Assembly (NCBI RefSeq): GCF_029892155.1
Contig: NZ_JARZAG010000026.1
Location: 56,267-120,266, forward strand
Origin: Kitasatospora sp. GAS204B
Lineage (GTDB): Bacteria > Actinomycetota > Actinomycetes > Streptomycetales > Streptomycetaceae
DNA length: 64,000 nt
Reading direction: 5' to 3'
The notes beneath the pieces were generated by a model. It saw only the letters and a list, made by a program, of their open reading frames with translations, searched no databases and was not told where the DNA came from. The position numbers and the translations under genes are program-made. Below are positions 50,597-59,221 of this stretch, one piece after another. How positions within the stretch are numbered: the stretch's first letter is position 1; every line of letters starts with the position of its first letter.

Positions 50597-51409
50597 ATGG
50601 ACACGTCGGCCGGGCTCTACCTGGCCATGGCCCGCGGCTCCTTCCGCCGGTACTCCACCTACCGGGTGGCGACGCTGGCGGGGGCCTTCACCAACACCGT
50701 CTTCGGCTGCATCCTGGCCGCCACCTTCCTGGCCCTGTGGCGGGCCAGGCCCGGCCTGGGCGGTTACGACACCACCCAGGCCGTCACCTACATCTGGGTC
50801 AGCCAGGCGCTGCTGGTCGCCGTCGCCGCGTGGGGCGGCGGGTTCCAGGACGACCTGCAGGCGCGGTTGCGCACCGGCGACATCGCCGTCGACCTCTACC
50901 GTCCGGTGGACTTCCTCGGCTGGTGGCTGGCGGCCGACCTGGGCCGGGCGGCTTTTCAGCTGCTCACCCGCGGTGCCGTCCCGCTGGTCGCCGGGGTGCT
51001 CCTCTTCCATGCCCGGCTGCCGCACTCGGTGCTGACCTGGACGCTCTTCCTCTGCTCGGTGCTGCTGGCGATCACGGTCAGCTTCGGGCTGCGGTTCCTG
51101 GTCTCGGTGACCGGCTTCTGGCTGGACGACTCCGAGGGGCTGCGGTCGCTGATGCTGGTGGTCTCGATGTTCCTGTCCGGGATGCTGCTGCCGCTCGGGC
51201 TCTTTCCGGACGGGCTGCGGCAGGCGGCCCAGGCGCTGCCCTGGGCGTCGCTGGTCCAGGTGCCGTGCGACCTCTTCCTCGAGCACCGGACCGGACGGGC
51301 GGCGGTGGCCGCGCTGGGCTTCCAACTGGTCTGGGCGGTGCTGCTGTTCGCGGCCGGCCGGGTGGCGCAGTCGCTGGCCACCCGCAAGGTGGTGGTCCAG
51401 GGTGGCTGA
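50597..51409 (+). CDS. ABC-2 type export permease, first subunit
   Basis: A 270-residue membrane protein with six helices, related to ABC-2/DUF990 export permeases: AMARGSFRRYSTYRVATLAG, TNTVFGCILAATFLAL, AVTYIWVSQALL, LYRPVDFLGWWLA and FWLDDSEGLRSLMLVVSMF. It forms an exporter with the next two genes. The start overlaps none upstream; AAGGAGA lies before ATG 50597. The frame overlaps the next gene by 8 bp. Confidence 0.88.
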   Translation: MDTSAGLYLAMARGSFRRYSTYRVATLAGAFTNTVFGCILAATFLALWRARPGLGGYDTTQAVTYIWVSQALLVAVAAWGGGFQDDLQARLRTGDIAVDLYRPVDFLGWWLAADLGRAAFQLLTRGAVPLVAGVLLFHARLPHSVLTWTLFLCSVLLAITVSFGLRFLVSVTGFWLDDSEGLRSLMLVVSMFLSGMLLPLGLFPDGLRQAAQALPWASLVQVPCDLFLEHRTGRAAVAALGFQLVWAVLLFAAGRVAQSLATRKVVVQGG

Positions 51410-52289
51410 ATCGTCGCTGATCGCGTCGCCGCCGGCCGAGCGGCTGTCGGTCGAGCCACTGCCGGCCGAGTCGCCGGTGGCCCGGCTGCGCTGGGCGGTG
51501 GTCTCCTGGCGCCTGGCGGCCGCCATGTGGATGCGGGCCGCGATGTCCTACCGGGCGAACTTCCTGCTCACCTCGGTGGGCAGCCTGCTGGCCACCTTCC
51601 TGGACTTCCTGGTCCTGGTGCTGATGCTCCGTCACACCGGCCGGCTCGGCGGTTGGACGCTGCCCGAGATCGGCCTGCTCTACGGCACGTCGAGCTTCGC
51701 GCTGGGCGTCGCCGATGTGCTGGTCGGCAGCGTGGAGGGGCTCGGCCAGCGGATCGCCTCCGGGACGCTGGACGTGCTGCTGATCCGGCCCGCCCCGGCG
51801 CTGTCCATGGTCTGCGCCGAGCGCTTCACGCTGCGCCGGCTCGGCCGGCCGTTGCAGGGGCTGCTGGTGCTCGGCTGGTCGATGGGTGCGCTGCCGATCG
51901 CCTGGACCTGGCCGAAGCTGCTGTTGCTGGCCGCGCTGCTGGTCAGCGGCACGGTGATCTTCGGGGCGATCTTCGTGGCCGGTGCGACCGTGCAGTTCTG
52001 GTGGGGCGAGAGCCGCGAGTTCCAGAACGCCTTCACCTACGGCGGAGCCACCCTGCTCAGCCACCCGCCGGGCATCTACGGCAAGCAGCTGCTCGCCGGG
52101 GTGACCTTCGGGGTGCCGCTGGCCTTCGTCAACTGGCTGCCGCTGCTGTACCTGCTGGGCCGCCCCGACCCGCTCGGACTGCCGCCGGCCTTCGAGCTGG
52201 CCTCCCCGCTGGTGGCCGCGCTCAGCGTGCTCGGCGCCGCGCTGGCGTGGCGGGCCGGGCTGCGGGCCTACCGGGGCACCGGAAGTTGA
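51402..52289 (+). CDS. ABC-2 type export permease, second subunit
   Basis: A 295-residue six-helix permease paralogous in layout to the preceding one. The cytosolic N-terminus is longer, followed by MRAAMSYRANFLLTSVG, LDFLVLVLMLRHTGRLGGW, FALGVADVLVGSVEGLGQRI and TFGVPLAFVNWLPLLYLLG. GTG 51402 lies inside the first permease gene, so translation is coupled. Confidence 0.88.
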   Translation: MAESSLIASPPAERLSVEPLPAESPVARLRWAVVSWRLAAAMWMRAAMSYRANFLLTSVGSLLATFLDFLVLVLMLRHTGRLGGWTLPEIGLLYGTSSFALGVADVLVGSVEGLGQRIASGTLDVLLIRPAPALSMVCAERFTLRRLGRPLQGLLVLGWSMGALPIAWTWPKLLLLAALLVSGTVIFGAIFVAGATVQFWWGESREFQNAFTYGGATLLSHPPGIYGKQLLAGVTFGVPLAFVNWLPLLYLLGRPDPLGLPPAFELASPLVAALSVLGAALAWRAGLRAYRGTGS

Positions 52290-52339
52290 CTCCCTGTCAG
52301 CCCTCATCAGCCGATCCGTCATCAGAAGGAGTACCAGAA

Positions 52340-53296
52340 GTGAACCTGATCGAGCTCGACAACGTCTCCCGCACCTTCACCGTGCGCACCAGGGTCGGCC
52401 GGCTGCGCCGCGAGCGGCGTGAGGTGCGCGCCGTGCAGGGGCTGAGCTTCACCGTCGCGCCCGGCGAGTGCGTCGGCTACATCGGGCCGAACGGCGCCGG
52501 CAAGTCCACCACGATCAAGATGCTGACCGGGATCCTGGTGCCGAGCGGTGGCCGGCTGCGGGTCGCGGGCGTGGACCCGGCGCGGGAGCGGGCCCGGCTG
52601 GCCCGCCGGATCGGGGTGGTGTTCGGGCAGCGCACCACGCTCTGGTGGGACCTGCCGCTGCGCGACTCCTTCGAGCTGGTCCGCCGGCTCTACCGGGTCC
52701 CGCCCCCTCGCTACCGGGCCAACCTGGCCCGCTGCGTCGAACTGCTGCGCCTGGGCGACCTTTTGGACACCCCGGTGCGCCAGCTCTCGCTCGGCCAGCG
52801 GATGCGCGGCGACCTGGCCGCCGCCCTGCTGCACGACCCCCAGGTGCTCTACCTGGACGAGCCGACCATCGGCCTGGACGTGCTGAGCAAGGCGCGGGTG
52901 CGGGAGTTCCTGCGCGAGGTGAACGAGGCCGGCACGACCGTGCTGCTGACCACCCATGACCTCACCGACATCGAGCAGCTCTGCCGCCGGGTGATGGTGA
53001 TCGACCACGGCCGGGTGGTCTACGACGGGGACCTGCCGGGGCTGCACGCGCAGGGCGAGAGTGAGCGCACCCTGGTCGTCGACCTGGTCCGCGAGGGGGC
53101 GCCGATCGACCTGCCCGGCGTGCGGGTGGTCAAGGTCGAGGGCAACCGGCAGTGGCTGGCCTTTCCAGCCGCCCGCAGCGCGGCCCCGATCGTGGCCGCG
53201 GTCGCCGACCGTTATCCGCTGCTCGACCTGTCGGTGCGCGAACCGGTGATCGAGGACGTGATCGCACGGATGTACGCGGGGGCGACGATCGGCTGA
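52340..53296 (+). CDS. ABC exporter ATP-binding protein
   Basis: A 318-residue ATPase serving the two preceding permeases. It has Walker A GPNGAGKST, Q-loop GVVFGQRTTLWWDL, signature SLGQRMRGDLA (LSLGQ in place of LSGGQ), Walker B LYLDEPTIGLD and switch TTHDLTDIEQLC. The long N-terminal loop (RVGRLRRERREVRA) and this signature are typical of the ABC-2 group with paired permeases that includes viologen-type exporters. Substrate unknown. GTG 52340 follows AGAAGGAG. Confidence 0.92.
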   Translation: MNLIELDNVSRTFTVRTRVGRLRRERREVRAVQGLSFTVAPGECVGYIGPNGAGKSTTIKMLTGILVPSGGRLRVAGVDPARERARLARRIGVVFGQRTTLWWDLPLRDSFELVRRLYRVPPPRYRANLARCVELLRLGDLLDTPVRQLSLGQRMRGDLAAALLHDPQVLYLDEPTIGLDVLSKARVREFLREVNEAGTTVLLTTHDLTDIEQLCRRVMVIDHGRVVYDGDLPGLHAQGESERTLVVDLVREGAPIDLPGVRVVKVEGNRQWLAFPAARSAAPIVAAVADRYPLLDLSVREPVIEDVIARMYAGATIG

Positions 53297-53359
53297 CGGT
53301 GAGTGACCCCGGCCCGCCCCGCGCCGTTGAGCCAGGTGGATCGGCGACGAGGTGATGGC

Positions 53360-54514
53360 GTGACGGGCAGTGGGCGGGCGGGTGACCCGGAGGTGACCGT
53401 GGTGCTGGTCGGCCCGCCGCCACGGACCGGCCCGTCGCCGGCGCTGGACTCGCTACTGGCTCAGTCGATCTGGCTCCGTCGGCCCGGGGCGTTGCAGTTG
53501 CTGGCCGCCGGGACGGGCGGGGCGGCCGTGGCCGGGTGTGTCGAACTGTTCGGCGATCGGCAGCGGGTGCGCGGGCGCTACCTGTTCTTCCTCGGCACGG
53601 GGGAGCGGCTCGCCGAGCAGGCGCTGGAGCGGCTGGTCGGGCTCGCCGACCGGGCGGGGGCGGACGTCGTGCTCGGGCGGACGGCGGGCGCCGAGCAACC
53701 GGCGTTCGAACGCGAGCTCTTCGAACGGACCAGGGAGCAGGTCGGCTTCACCGACAGCGCGCTCGCCTACGCGCTCCCGCAGGCCCGGCTGTTCCGGCGC
53801 GCGGCACTGGAGTACCACGGGCTGCCGACGCTCGGCCTCGACCCGTCGTGCGACCTGCGGTTCGCGCTGCCGTTCGCGGTGGAGACCTGCCTGCGCTCGC
53901 GGCGGGTCGCGGTGCTGGGCGGGGTGGACTGCCTGCTCGCGGCGGCGCCCGAGGCGCCGGACCGGCCCCGGCACGAGGAGCGGCTGCGCGCGCTGGCCGC
54001 AGCCCTGGTGGTGGCCGAGCGGCTGGCCGAACCGGGTGCGGAGGCGGCGGCGCTGCGCGACTGGGCGTTCGGTTGGGAGCTGCCGCGGCTGCTGCGCCCG
54101 GACTTCCTGACGCTGGAGGTGGCGGCCCAGCGCCGGCTCTGCGCCGGCGTCGGGCGGCTGGTCGAACGGTACTGCCCGGCGGCCGAGTACCAGGCGCTGG
54201 CGCCCCGCGACCGGCTGCGCCTCGACCTGGCCCGGCGCGGGCGGGCGGCGGCGCTGCGGCGGCTGATCCGCTATCAGGCGGCGTACGGGGAGCCGGTCGG
54301 CTACCGGGTCGCGGGCGAGGAGCGGCCGGTGGCGGTGCTGCCGGCGCAGCTGGGGCCCTCGCTGGTGCTGCAGGTCTGGCGCGGCCTGGTGCCGGCCCAG
54401 GTGCGCCGCCGGCTGCGGCGCCGGCCGGCCTGGCGCGGCCTGATGAACCGGGCGTACGCGCGCTGGGGCCAGGGTCCGAGTCAGGGGGAGCTCAGGGACG
54501 TGACAGCGGTGTAA
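53360..54514 (+). CDS. Glycosyltransferase family 2-like protein lacking a DXD motif
   Basis: A 384-residue protein. The start VTVVLVGPPPRTGPSPALDSLLAQ and the RGRYLFFLGTGERLAEQAL segment mimic a GT-A fold, but the DXD is replaced by LGTGE, so catalytic competence is doubtful. The C-terminal helical part (YQALAPRDRLRLDLARRGRAAALRRL, then YGEPVGYRV) resembles the region following GT2 domains in teichoic-acid glycerophosphotransferases. GTG 53360 has GAGGTGAT before it. It may be an accessory surface-polymer enzyme. The exporter lies immediately upstream. Confidence 0.6.
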   Translation: MTGSGRAGDPEVTVVLVGPPPRTGPSPALDSLLAQSIWLRRPGALQLLAAGTGGAAVAGCVELFGDRQRVRGRYLFFLGTGERLAEQALERLVGLADRAGADVVLGRTAGAEQPAFERELFERTREQVGFTDSALAYALPQARLFRRAALEYHGLPTLGLDPSCDLRFALPFAVETCLRSRRVAVLGGVDCLLAAAPEAPDRPRHEERLRALAAALVVAERLAEPGAEAAALRDWAFGWELPRLLRPDFLTLEVAAQRRLCAGVGRLVERYCPAAEYQALAPRDRLRLDLARRGRAAALRRLIRYQAAYGEPVGYRVAGEERPVAVLPAQLGPSLVLQVWRGLVPAQVRRRLRRRPAWRGLMNRAYARWGQGPSQGELRDVTAV

Positions 54515-54521
54515 TGGCCCG

Positions 54522-55841
54522 ATGATCGGTGACACTGGTCGAGTGGAGAGCGAGAGTACGGCCCAGACGGCTGCGACCGGCGTCCGGTTCACCGCCGCCG
54601 ACGAGGAGAAGCGCCAAGGCGTGCGCCGGATGAAGATCATCGCGACCGGCCTGCTGGCCTTCGCCACCCTGGTCTACGCCCTGGCCACCTGGGCCGGTTC
54701 GGCCGGCTGGGGCAGCTGGACCGGCTACGTCTCGGCCGCCGCCGAGGCCGGCATGGTCGGCGCGCTGGCCGACTGGTTCGCGGTCACCGCGCTGTTCCGC
54801 CGTCCGTTCGGCCTGCCGATCCCGCACACCGCGATCATCCCGACGAAGAAGGACGCCTTCGGCCGCTCGCTCGGCCAGTTCGTCGGCGAGAACTTCCTCT
54901 CCGCGCAGGTGGTGCGCAGCCGGCTGGCCGCGCTCGGCATCGCCCGCCGGCTCGGCGAGTGGCTCGCGGTGCCGGCCAACGCCGAGCGGGTCACCAGCGA
55001 GGCGGCGGCCGCGCTGCGCGGGGTGCTCGCGGTGCTGCGCGACGAGGACGTGCAGGCCGTGGTCGGCGAGGCGGTCACCCGGCGGGCGGCCGCCACCCAG
55101 GTCGCCGAGCCGATCGGGCGGCTGCTCGGCAAGGTGGTGGCGGACGGCGGTCACCACGGCGTGGTCGACCTGGTCACCGTCCGGGCGCACGACTGGCTGG
55201 CCCAGCACCATGCGGACGTGGTGACCAAGGTGGCCATAAAGTCGCCCGGCTGGACCCCGAAGTTCATCGACCATCAGGTCGGTGAGCGGGTCTACAAGGA
55301 GCTGATGCGCTTCGTCACCGCGATCCGGGACGACCCGCACCACCCGGCCCGGGGCGCGATCGACACCTTCCTGGCCGACTTCGCCGTCGAGCTGCAGACC
55401 GACCCGGCGACCAAGGAACGGGTCGAGCGGGCCAAGGCGGAGCTGCTGGCCCGGGACGAGGTGCAGGAGCTGATCGCCTCCTCGTGGAGCGCGGTGCGCG
55501 CCCTGGTGCTGGCCGCCGCCGAGGACGAGCAGAGCGAGCTGCGCCGCCGGATCCAGGTGGGCGTGCGCTCCTTCGGGCAGAAGCTGGCCACCGACGAGCG
55601 GCTGCAGGTGAAGACCGACGGCTGGCTGCAGGACGCCGCGCAGTACGTGGTGGAGACCTACCGGGCCGAGATCACCTCGCTGATCTCCGACACCGTGGCG
55701 GGCTGGGACGCCGACGACGCCTCCCGCAAGATCGAGGCCAACGTCGGGCGCGACCTGCAGTTCATCCGGATCAACGGCACCGTGGTCGGCGCCCTGGCCG
55801 GTCTGCTGATCCACACGGTGGCGACCGCGGTCGGCGGCTGA
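54522..55841 (+). CDS. DUF445 family membrane protein
   Basis: A 439-residue protein. A charged N-terminus precedes a helical hairpin (MKIIATGLLAFATLVYALATW; GMVGALADWFAVTALFRRPFGLPIPHTAII split at residues 75-104). A long helical periplasm- or cytosol-facing domain and a final helix (VVGALAGLLIHTVATAVGG) complete it. This is the full DUF445 pattern, including GRSLGQFVGENFLS. Function unknown, possibly envelope-related. GTG at 54543 is a possible alternative start. Confidence 0.88.
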   Translation: MIGDTGRVESESTAQTAATGVRFTAADEEKRQGVRRMKIIATGLLAFATLVYALATWAGSAGWGSWTGYVSAAAEAGMVGALADWFAVTALFRRPFGLPIPHTAIIPTKKDAFGRSLGQFVGENFLSAQVVRSRLAALGIARRLGEWLAVPANAERVTSEAAAALRGVLAVLRDEDVQAVVGEAVTRRAAATQVAEPIGRLLGKVVADGGHHGVVDLVTVRAHDWLAQHHADVVTKVAIKSPGWTPKFIDHQVGERVYKELMRFVTAIRDDPHHPARGAIDTFLADFAVELQTDPATKERVERAKAELLARDEVQELIASSWSAVRALVLAAAEDEQSELRRRIQVGVRSFGQKLATDERLQVKTDGWLQDAAQYVVETYRAEITSLISDTVAGWDADDASRKIEANVGRDLQFIRINGTVVGALAGLLIHTVATAVGG

Positions 55842-55933
55842 GCCCTCCGATCCGCCGGCTGAGCCGTGCGATTCGGCGTTGCCGAGCCGTGCGATGATGC
55901 GAGGTCTGTTCGAGGACGACGGAGGAGTAGAGG

Positions 55934-56965
55934 ATGTCCCGCGGGATCGAGGCGTTCATCGCCGGGCTGCCCAAGGCCGAGCTGCACGTGCACCACGTCG
56001 GCTCCGCCTCGCCGCGCGTGGTGGCCGAGCTGGCCGCCCGGTACGAGGGGAGGACCGAGGTGCCGGCCGACCCGGCCGAACTCGCCGAGTACTTCACCTT
56101 CACCGACTTCGCTCACTTCATCCAGGTCTACCTCTCGGTGGTCGACCTGGTCCGGGACGCCGAGGACGTCCGCTCGCTGACCTACGGCGTGGCCCGGGAC
56201 ATGGCCCGCCAGCAGATCCGCTACGCCGAGCTGACCGTCACGCCGTACAGCTCGGTGCGCCGGGGCATCCCGGACGTGGCGTTCATGGAGGCGATCGAGG
56301 ACGCCCGCAAGAGCGCCGAGCGGGACTTCGGCCTGGTGCTGCGCTGGTGCTTCGACATCCCGGGTGAGGCGGGGCTGGCCTCGGCCGAGGAGACCGCCCG
56401 CCTCGCGCTGGAGGTGGGCGCGGACGGGCTGGTCAGTTTCGGCCTGGGCGGCCCGGAGATCGGCGTGCCGCGTCCGCAGTTCAAGCCGTACTTCGACCGG
56501 GCCCGGGCGGCCGGTCTGCACAGCGTCCCGCACGCCGGCGAGTCGACCGGGCCCGAGACGGTCTGGGACGCGATCCGCGAGCTGGGCGCCGAGCGGATCG
56601 GGCACGGCACGCAGTCCTGGCGGGACCCGGCGCTGCTCGACTACCTGGGCGAGCACCGGATCCCGTTGGAGGTCTGCCCCACCTCCAACCTGGCGACCCG
56701 GGTGGTGGAGCGGATCGAGGAGCACCCGATCAAGCGCTTCGTCGACGCCGGACTGCTGGTGACGGTGAACAGCGACGACCCGCCGATGTTCGGCACCGAC
56801 CTGAACACCGAGTACCGGGTGGCGGCCGAGCTGCTGGGGCTGGACGAGGCGGGCGTGGCCGCGCTGGCCAAGAACTCGGTGGAGGCCTCGTTCCTGGACC
56901 AGGCGGGCAAGACGCGGATCGCCGGCGAGATCGACGACTATCTCGCGGGGTGGCAGCGGCCCTAG
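55934..56965 (+). CDS. Adenosine deaminase family enzyme
   Basis: A 343-residue metal-dependent amidohydrolase. The motifs are LHVHHVGSASPR (the HxH of the family, with an unusual HH-V-G-S instead of HLEG), HAGESTGPETVW, the IGHGTQ histidine and the SDDPPMFGT aspartates. Substrate may be adenosine or a related aminopurine nucleoside such as aminodeoxyfutalosine; the motif variant prevents certainty. Its TAG stop lies inside the left end of an inverted-repeat element. Confidence 0.85.
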   Translation: MSRGIEAFIAGLPKAELHVHHVGSASPRVVAELAARYEGRTEVPADPAELAEYFTFTDFAHFIQVYLSVVDLVRDAEDVRSLTYGVARDMARQQIRYAELTVTPYSSVRRGIPDVAFMEAIEDARKSAERDFGLVLRWCFDIPGEAGLASAEETARLALEVGADGLVSFGLGGPEIGVPRPQFKPYFDRARAAGLHSVPHAGESTGPETVWDAIRELGAERIGHGTQSWRDPALLDYLGEHRIPLEVCPTSNLATRVVERIEEHPIKRFVDAGLLVTVNSDDPPMFGTDLNTEYRVAAELLGLDEAGVAALAKNSVEASFLDQAGKTRIAGEIDDYLAGWQRP

Positions 56966-58043
56966 GGCGTCTTTCATCATTCCCGCCGGGCGCGCGACGC
57001 CGGGCATTCCGCCTGGACGCACCGGCGAAACGTCCAAGTACGACCCAGTACGAGGACGCTTCGCCGGCACGCCCAGCCGGGCGCCCACCGCCGCGCGCTG
57101 ATCCGACGCGAATGATGAAACACGCCCTAGCCGGCGGCGCGGGCGCGCCGCGCGCGGCCGGTCGGCTTGCTGGTGCGGCTGCTGTTGCTCCCGTTGCTGT
57201 TCCCGCTGCCGCTGCGGCGCGGCTGCTGCGCCTGGGGCGCGGCTTGCGGGCGGGGGTGGCGGGCCGGGGTGCGGGCAGGGCGGGGGTGGCGGGTGCTTCG
57301 ACCGCCTTCGCGGCTGCCTTTGCCGAGGCCTTCACCAGAGCCTTCGCCGGCTCGCTCTGCGGCCGCGGGGTGCGGTGCAGCCAGGCCCGCTCGGCGGTGG
57401 TCCAGCCGGTGGTGGTGAGCAGGTAGAGCGCGGCCGCCAGCGGGACGAGCGCCGCGAAGAGCACGGTCAGGAACGAGAGGTACGGCGCGATCGCGGCGCC
57501 GGGTGCCTGCTGCGGGGCCGCCTGGGCGGCGGCGCGGGCCCGGCGGAAGCCGGCGTACCCGACACCGGCCAGCGCCAGGTAGAGCCCGGCGAAGACGGCC
57601 AGCTGCCCGGGCCCGTGCGCGGCGCCCAGGTGGGTGCCGAGCGGGACGCCGAAGAGGGTGTGGCCGAGCAGGTCGTTGTGCACGCCGTCCACGGTGGGCA
57701 GCGTGAAGAGCCGGTACATCACCGAGAAGAACGGGATCTGCACCAGCATCGGCAGGCAGCCGGCGAACGGCGAGGCCTGCTCCTTCTTGTAGAGCTCGGC
57801 CAGCGCCGCCTGCAGCCGCTCGGGGCTGCCCTTGTGCTTCTTGTTCAGCTCCGCCACCTGCGGCGCGAGCCGGGTGCGGGCCTTCTCGCCGCGCGCGGCG
57901 GCGCGGGCCAACGGGTGCAGCACGAGGCGCACGCAGATGGTGAACAGCACGATCGCGGCGGCGGCCGGCAGGTAGTGGGCGAGCGCGCCGACCACGCTGT
58001 GCGCGAGGCCGATGGCGGGGTCGAAGATCGAGAAAAGCGACAT
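56730..58043 (-). CDS. YidC/Oxa1-type membrane protein insertase paralogue with extended C-terminus
   Basis: A 437-residue frame. Residues 1-230 are a YidC-type insertase: five helices, the central positive arginine in IVLFTICVRLVLHPL, cytosolic hairpin KKHKGSPERLQAALAELYKKE and SPFAGCLPMLVQIPFFSVMYRLF. A Pro/Ala/Arg-rich tail follows. From about residue 306 the frame reads through the inverted-repeat element (55 codons), then runs antisense inside the deaminase gene to 56730. The real protein may end earlier through a lost stop. It is preceded by a DUF6412-like gene, a known neighbour. Confidence 0.75.
   Translation of the reverse strand: MSLFSIFDPAIGLAHSVVGALAHYLPAAAAIVLFTICVRLVLHPLARAAARGEKARTRLAPQVAELNKKHKGSPERLQAALAELYKKEQASPFAGCLPMLVQIPFFSVMYRLFTLPTVDGVHNDLLGHTLFGVPLGTHLGAAHGPGQLAVFAGLYLALAGVGYAGFRRARAAAQAAPQQAPGAAIAPYLSFLTVLFAALVPLAAALYLLTTTGWTTAERAWLHRTPRPQSEPAKALVKASAKAAAKAVEAPATPALPAPRPATPARKPRPRRSSRAAAAAGTATGATAAAPASRPAARGAPAPPARACFIIRVGSARGGGRPAGRAGEASSYWVVLGRFAGASRRNARRRAPGGNDERRPRAAATPRDSRRSRRRSASCPPGPGTRPPPSSWPARPRPPRPAPAARPPPGTRCSGRCRTSAGRRCSPSPAVRRRRSA
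56962..57130. mobile_element. MITE-like element with 21-bp terminal inverted repeats
   Basis: The 169-bp element is bounded by CTAG at both ends. The left end CTAGGGCGTCTTTCATCATT (then C) and the right end match as inverted repeats over 21 bp with one mismatch. No transposase is encoded between. Together with the CTAG edges this looks like a non-autonomous derivative of an insertion sequence. It adds 165 bp if CTAG is the duplicated target. Confidence 0.75.
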
Positions 58044-58112
58044 GCGAGGGTGGCCCTCCGGCGTCTGACGGACTGTGAGACGGCGGACGGCCGCGCAGCG
58101 GGCGCGGTGGGA

Positions 58113-58421
58113 CTACACCAGGGCTTGCGCGGCCGCCAGGGCCGCGCCCGGTGCCCTGGGCCGGCGGCGGCCCCGGGCATCCGGATCGCGTTGCGGCAGG
58201 AAGGCGGTGCGCAGGGCTTGGCGCCGCAGGGTGCCGTCCCGCACGGCGTGCGGGGCGCGGGCGCCGAGCAGCCGGGTCAGCACGAAGGTGGTCGTGGCCA
58301 CCCCGGCCAGCACCATCAGGGTCGCGGCCGCGGCCAGCGCGGTCAGTCCGGTGGTGCCGCCGGGCAGCACGTCACCGGTCAGCAGGCGGAGCACGCCGAG
58401 GAGCAGGACGAGTGGATGCAC
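58113..58421 (-). CDS. Small membrane protein of DUF6412 type
   Basis: A 102-residue protein starting HPLVLLLGVLRLLTG, with a second helix (LTALAAAATLMVLAGVATTTFVL) and a basic tail RRQALRTAFLPQRDPDARGRRRPRAPG. The LPQRDPDA...RPRAPG tail and the position upstream of a YidC paralogue match a small family seen in streptomycetes. The GTG start at 58421 has GAGGAGG. It probably assists or is co-regulated with the insertase, inferred from linkage. Confidence 0.7.
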   Translation of the reverse strand: MHPLVLLLGVLRLLTGDVLPGGTTGLTALAAAATLMVLAGVATTTFVLTRLLGARAPHAVRDGTLRRQALRTAFLPQRDPDARGRRRPRAPGAALAAAQALV

Positions 58422-58506
58422 TGCTGAGCCTCCTCGGGAGCGTCGGGCCACGACCACCGATGGTACGGGAACAAGGGACGGAGCCGGCAGGAAAACGGGC
58501 GTAGTC

Positions 58507-58521
58507 CTGTGTGTCTCACAG
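58507..58521. promoter_or_regulatory. Inverted repeat upstream of Phd/PIN operon
   Basis: CTGTG-TGTCT-CACAG, with perfect 5-bp arms, lies 16 bp before the antitoxin ATG. It is the likely autoregulatory operator of the Phd-type antitoxin. Confidence 0.5.
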
Positions 58522-58536
58522 AGCTACGATGGCTGT

Positions 58537-58818
58537 ATGAAGACGATTACCCAGCGCGAGTTCCGCAATCACTCCGCGACGGTGATGGACGCGGTGGAGG
58601 CGGGTGAGAGCTACCTCATCACCCGCAACGGCGTCGAGGTGGCCGAGCTGCGCCCGGTCGCCCGGCGGCGCCGGCTGAGCGCGGAGGAACTGGTGGCCCG
58701 CCATGCGCGGCTGCCTCGGGTCGACTACGCGCTGATGCGCCAGGAGGCCGACGAGTTCTTCGGCACCGAGGACCGTGTTGGCGAGGACGGCGACCCGTTC
58801 GAGCGACGGCGTGGCTGA
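58537..58818 (+). CDS. Phd/YefM family antitoxin
   Basis: A 93-residue antitoxin. The DNA-binding half is canonical: TITQREFRNHSATVMDAVEAGE and SYLITRNGVEVAELRP. The C-terminal half (LSAEELVARHARLP, EADEFFGTEDRVGED) is flexible and should cover the toxin active site. The frame overlaps the PIN-domain toxin by 8 bp. It probably represses the operon through the upstream palindrome. Confidence 0.9.
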   Translation: MKTITQREFRNHSATVMDAVEAGESYLITRNGVEVAELRPVARRRRLSAEELVARHARLPRVDYALMRQEADEFFGTEDRVGEDGDPFERRRG

Positions 58819-59215
58819 GCGCCGGCCCTCGGGCGTACTGGACACGTGCACCTACATCGACCTGGACCTGCTCGATCCGGCGAGCCTGCCGGTCCTCCCG
58901 GAGCTGACCGCCATCAGCCTGGCCGAGCTGCAGCAGGGCGTCGCGATGGCCAGAGACGCGGCGTCCAGGGCGGGGCGGTTGGAGAAGCTCGGCGCGGCGG
59001 TCGCCGATTTCGAACCGTTGCCGTTCGACGGGCCGGCGTCGGCGCGGTACGGGACGCTGGTCGCGCTGACCATCGCGGCGGGGCGCGATCCGCGCCCGCG
59101 CCGGATGGACCTGATGATCGCCGCCGTCGCCTCGGCCAACGGGCTGCCGCTCTTCACCCGCAACGCCGCCGACTTCCGGGGCCTGGAACGGGCGGTCGAG
59201 GTGATCGCGGTCTGA
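58811..59215 (+). CDS. PIN-domain ribonuclease toxin (VapC-like)
   Basis: A 134-residue PIN nuclease. Acidic active-site residues are visible: Asp11 in GVLDTCTYIDL, Glu near ISLAELQQG, Asp in RRMDLMIAAVA and the final Asp in TRNAADFRGL. VapC enzymes cleave tRNA or rRNA. GTG 58811 lies inside the antitoxin gene, so translation is coupled. Pairing with a Phd-type rather than an AbrB-type VapB antitoxin is common in this family. Confidence 0.9.
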   Translation: MAERRPSGVLDTCTYIDLDLLDPASLPVLPELTAISLAELQQGVAMARDAASRAGRLEKLGAAVADFEPLPFDGPASARYGTLVALTIAAGRDPRPRRMDLMIAAVASANGLPLFTRNAADFRGLERAVEVIAV

Positions 59216-59221
59216 GCGGGC

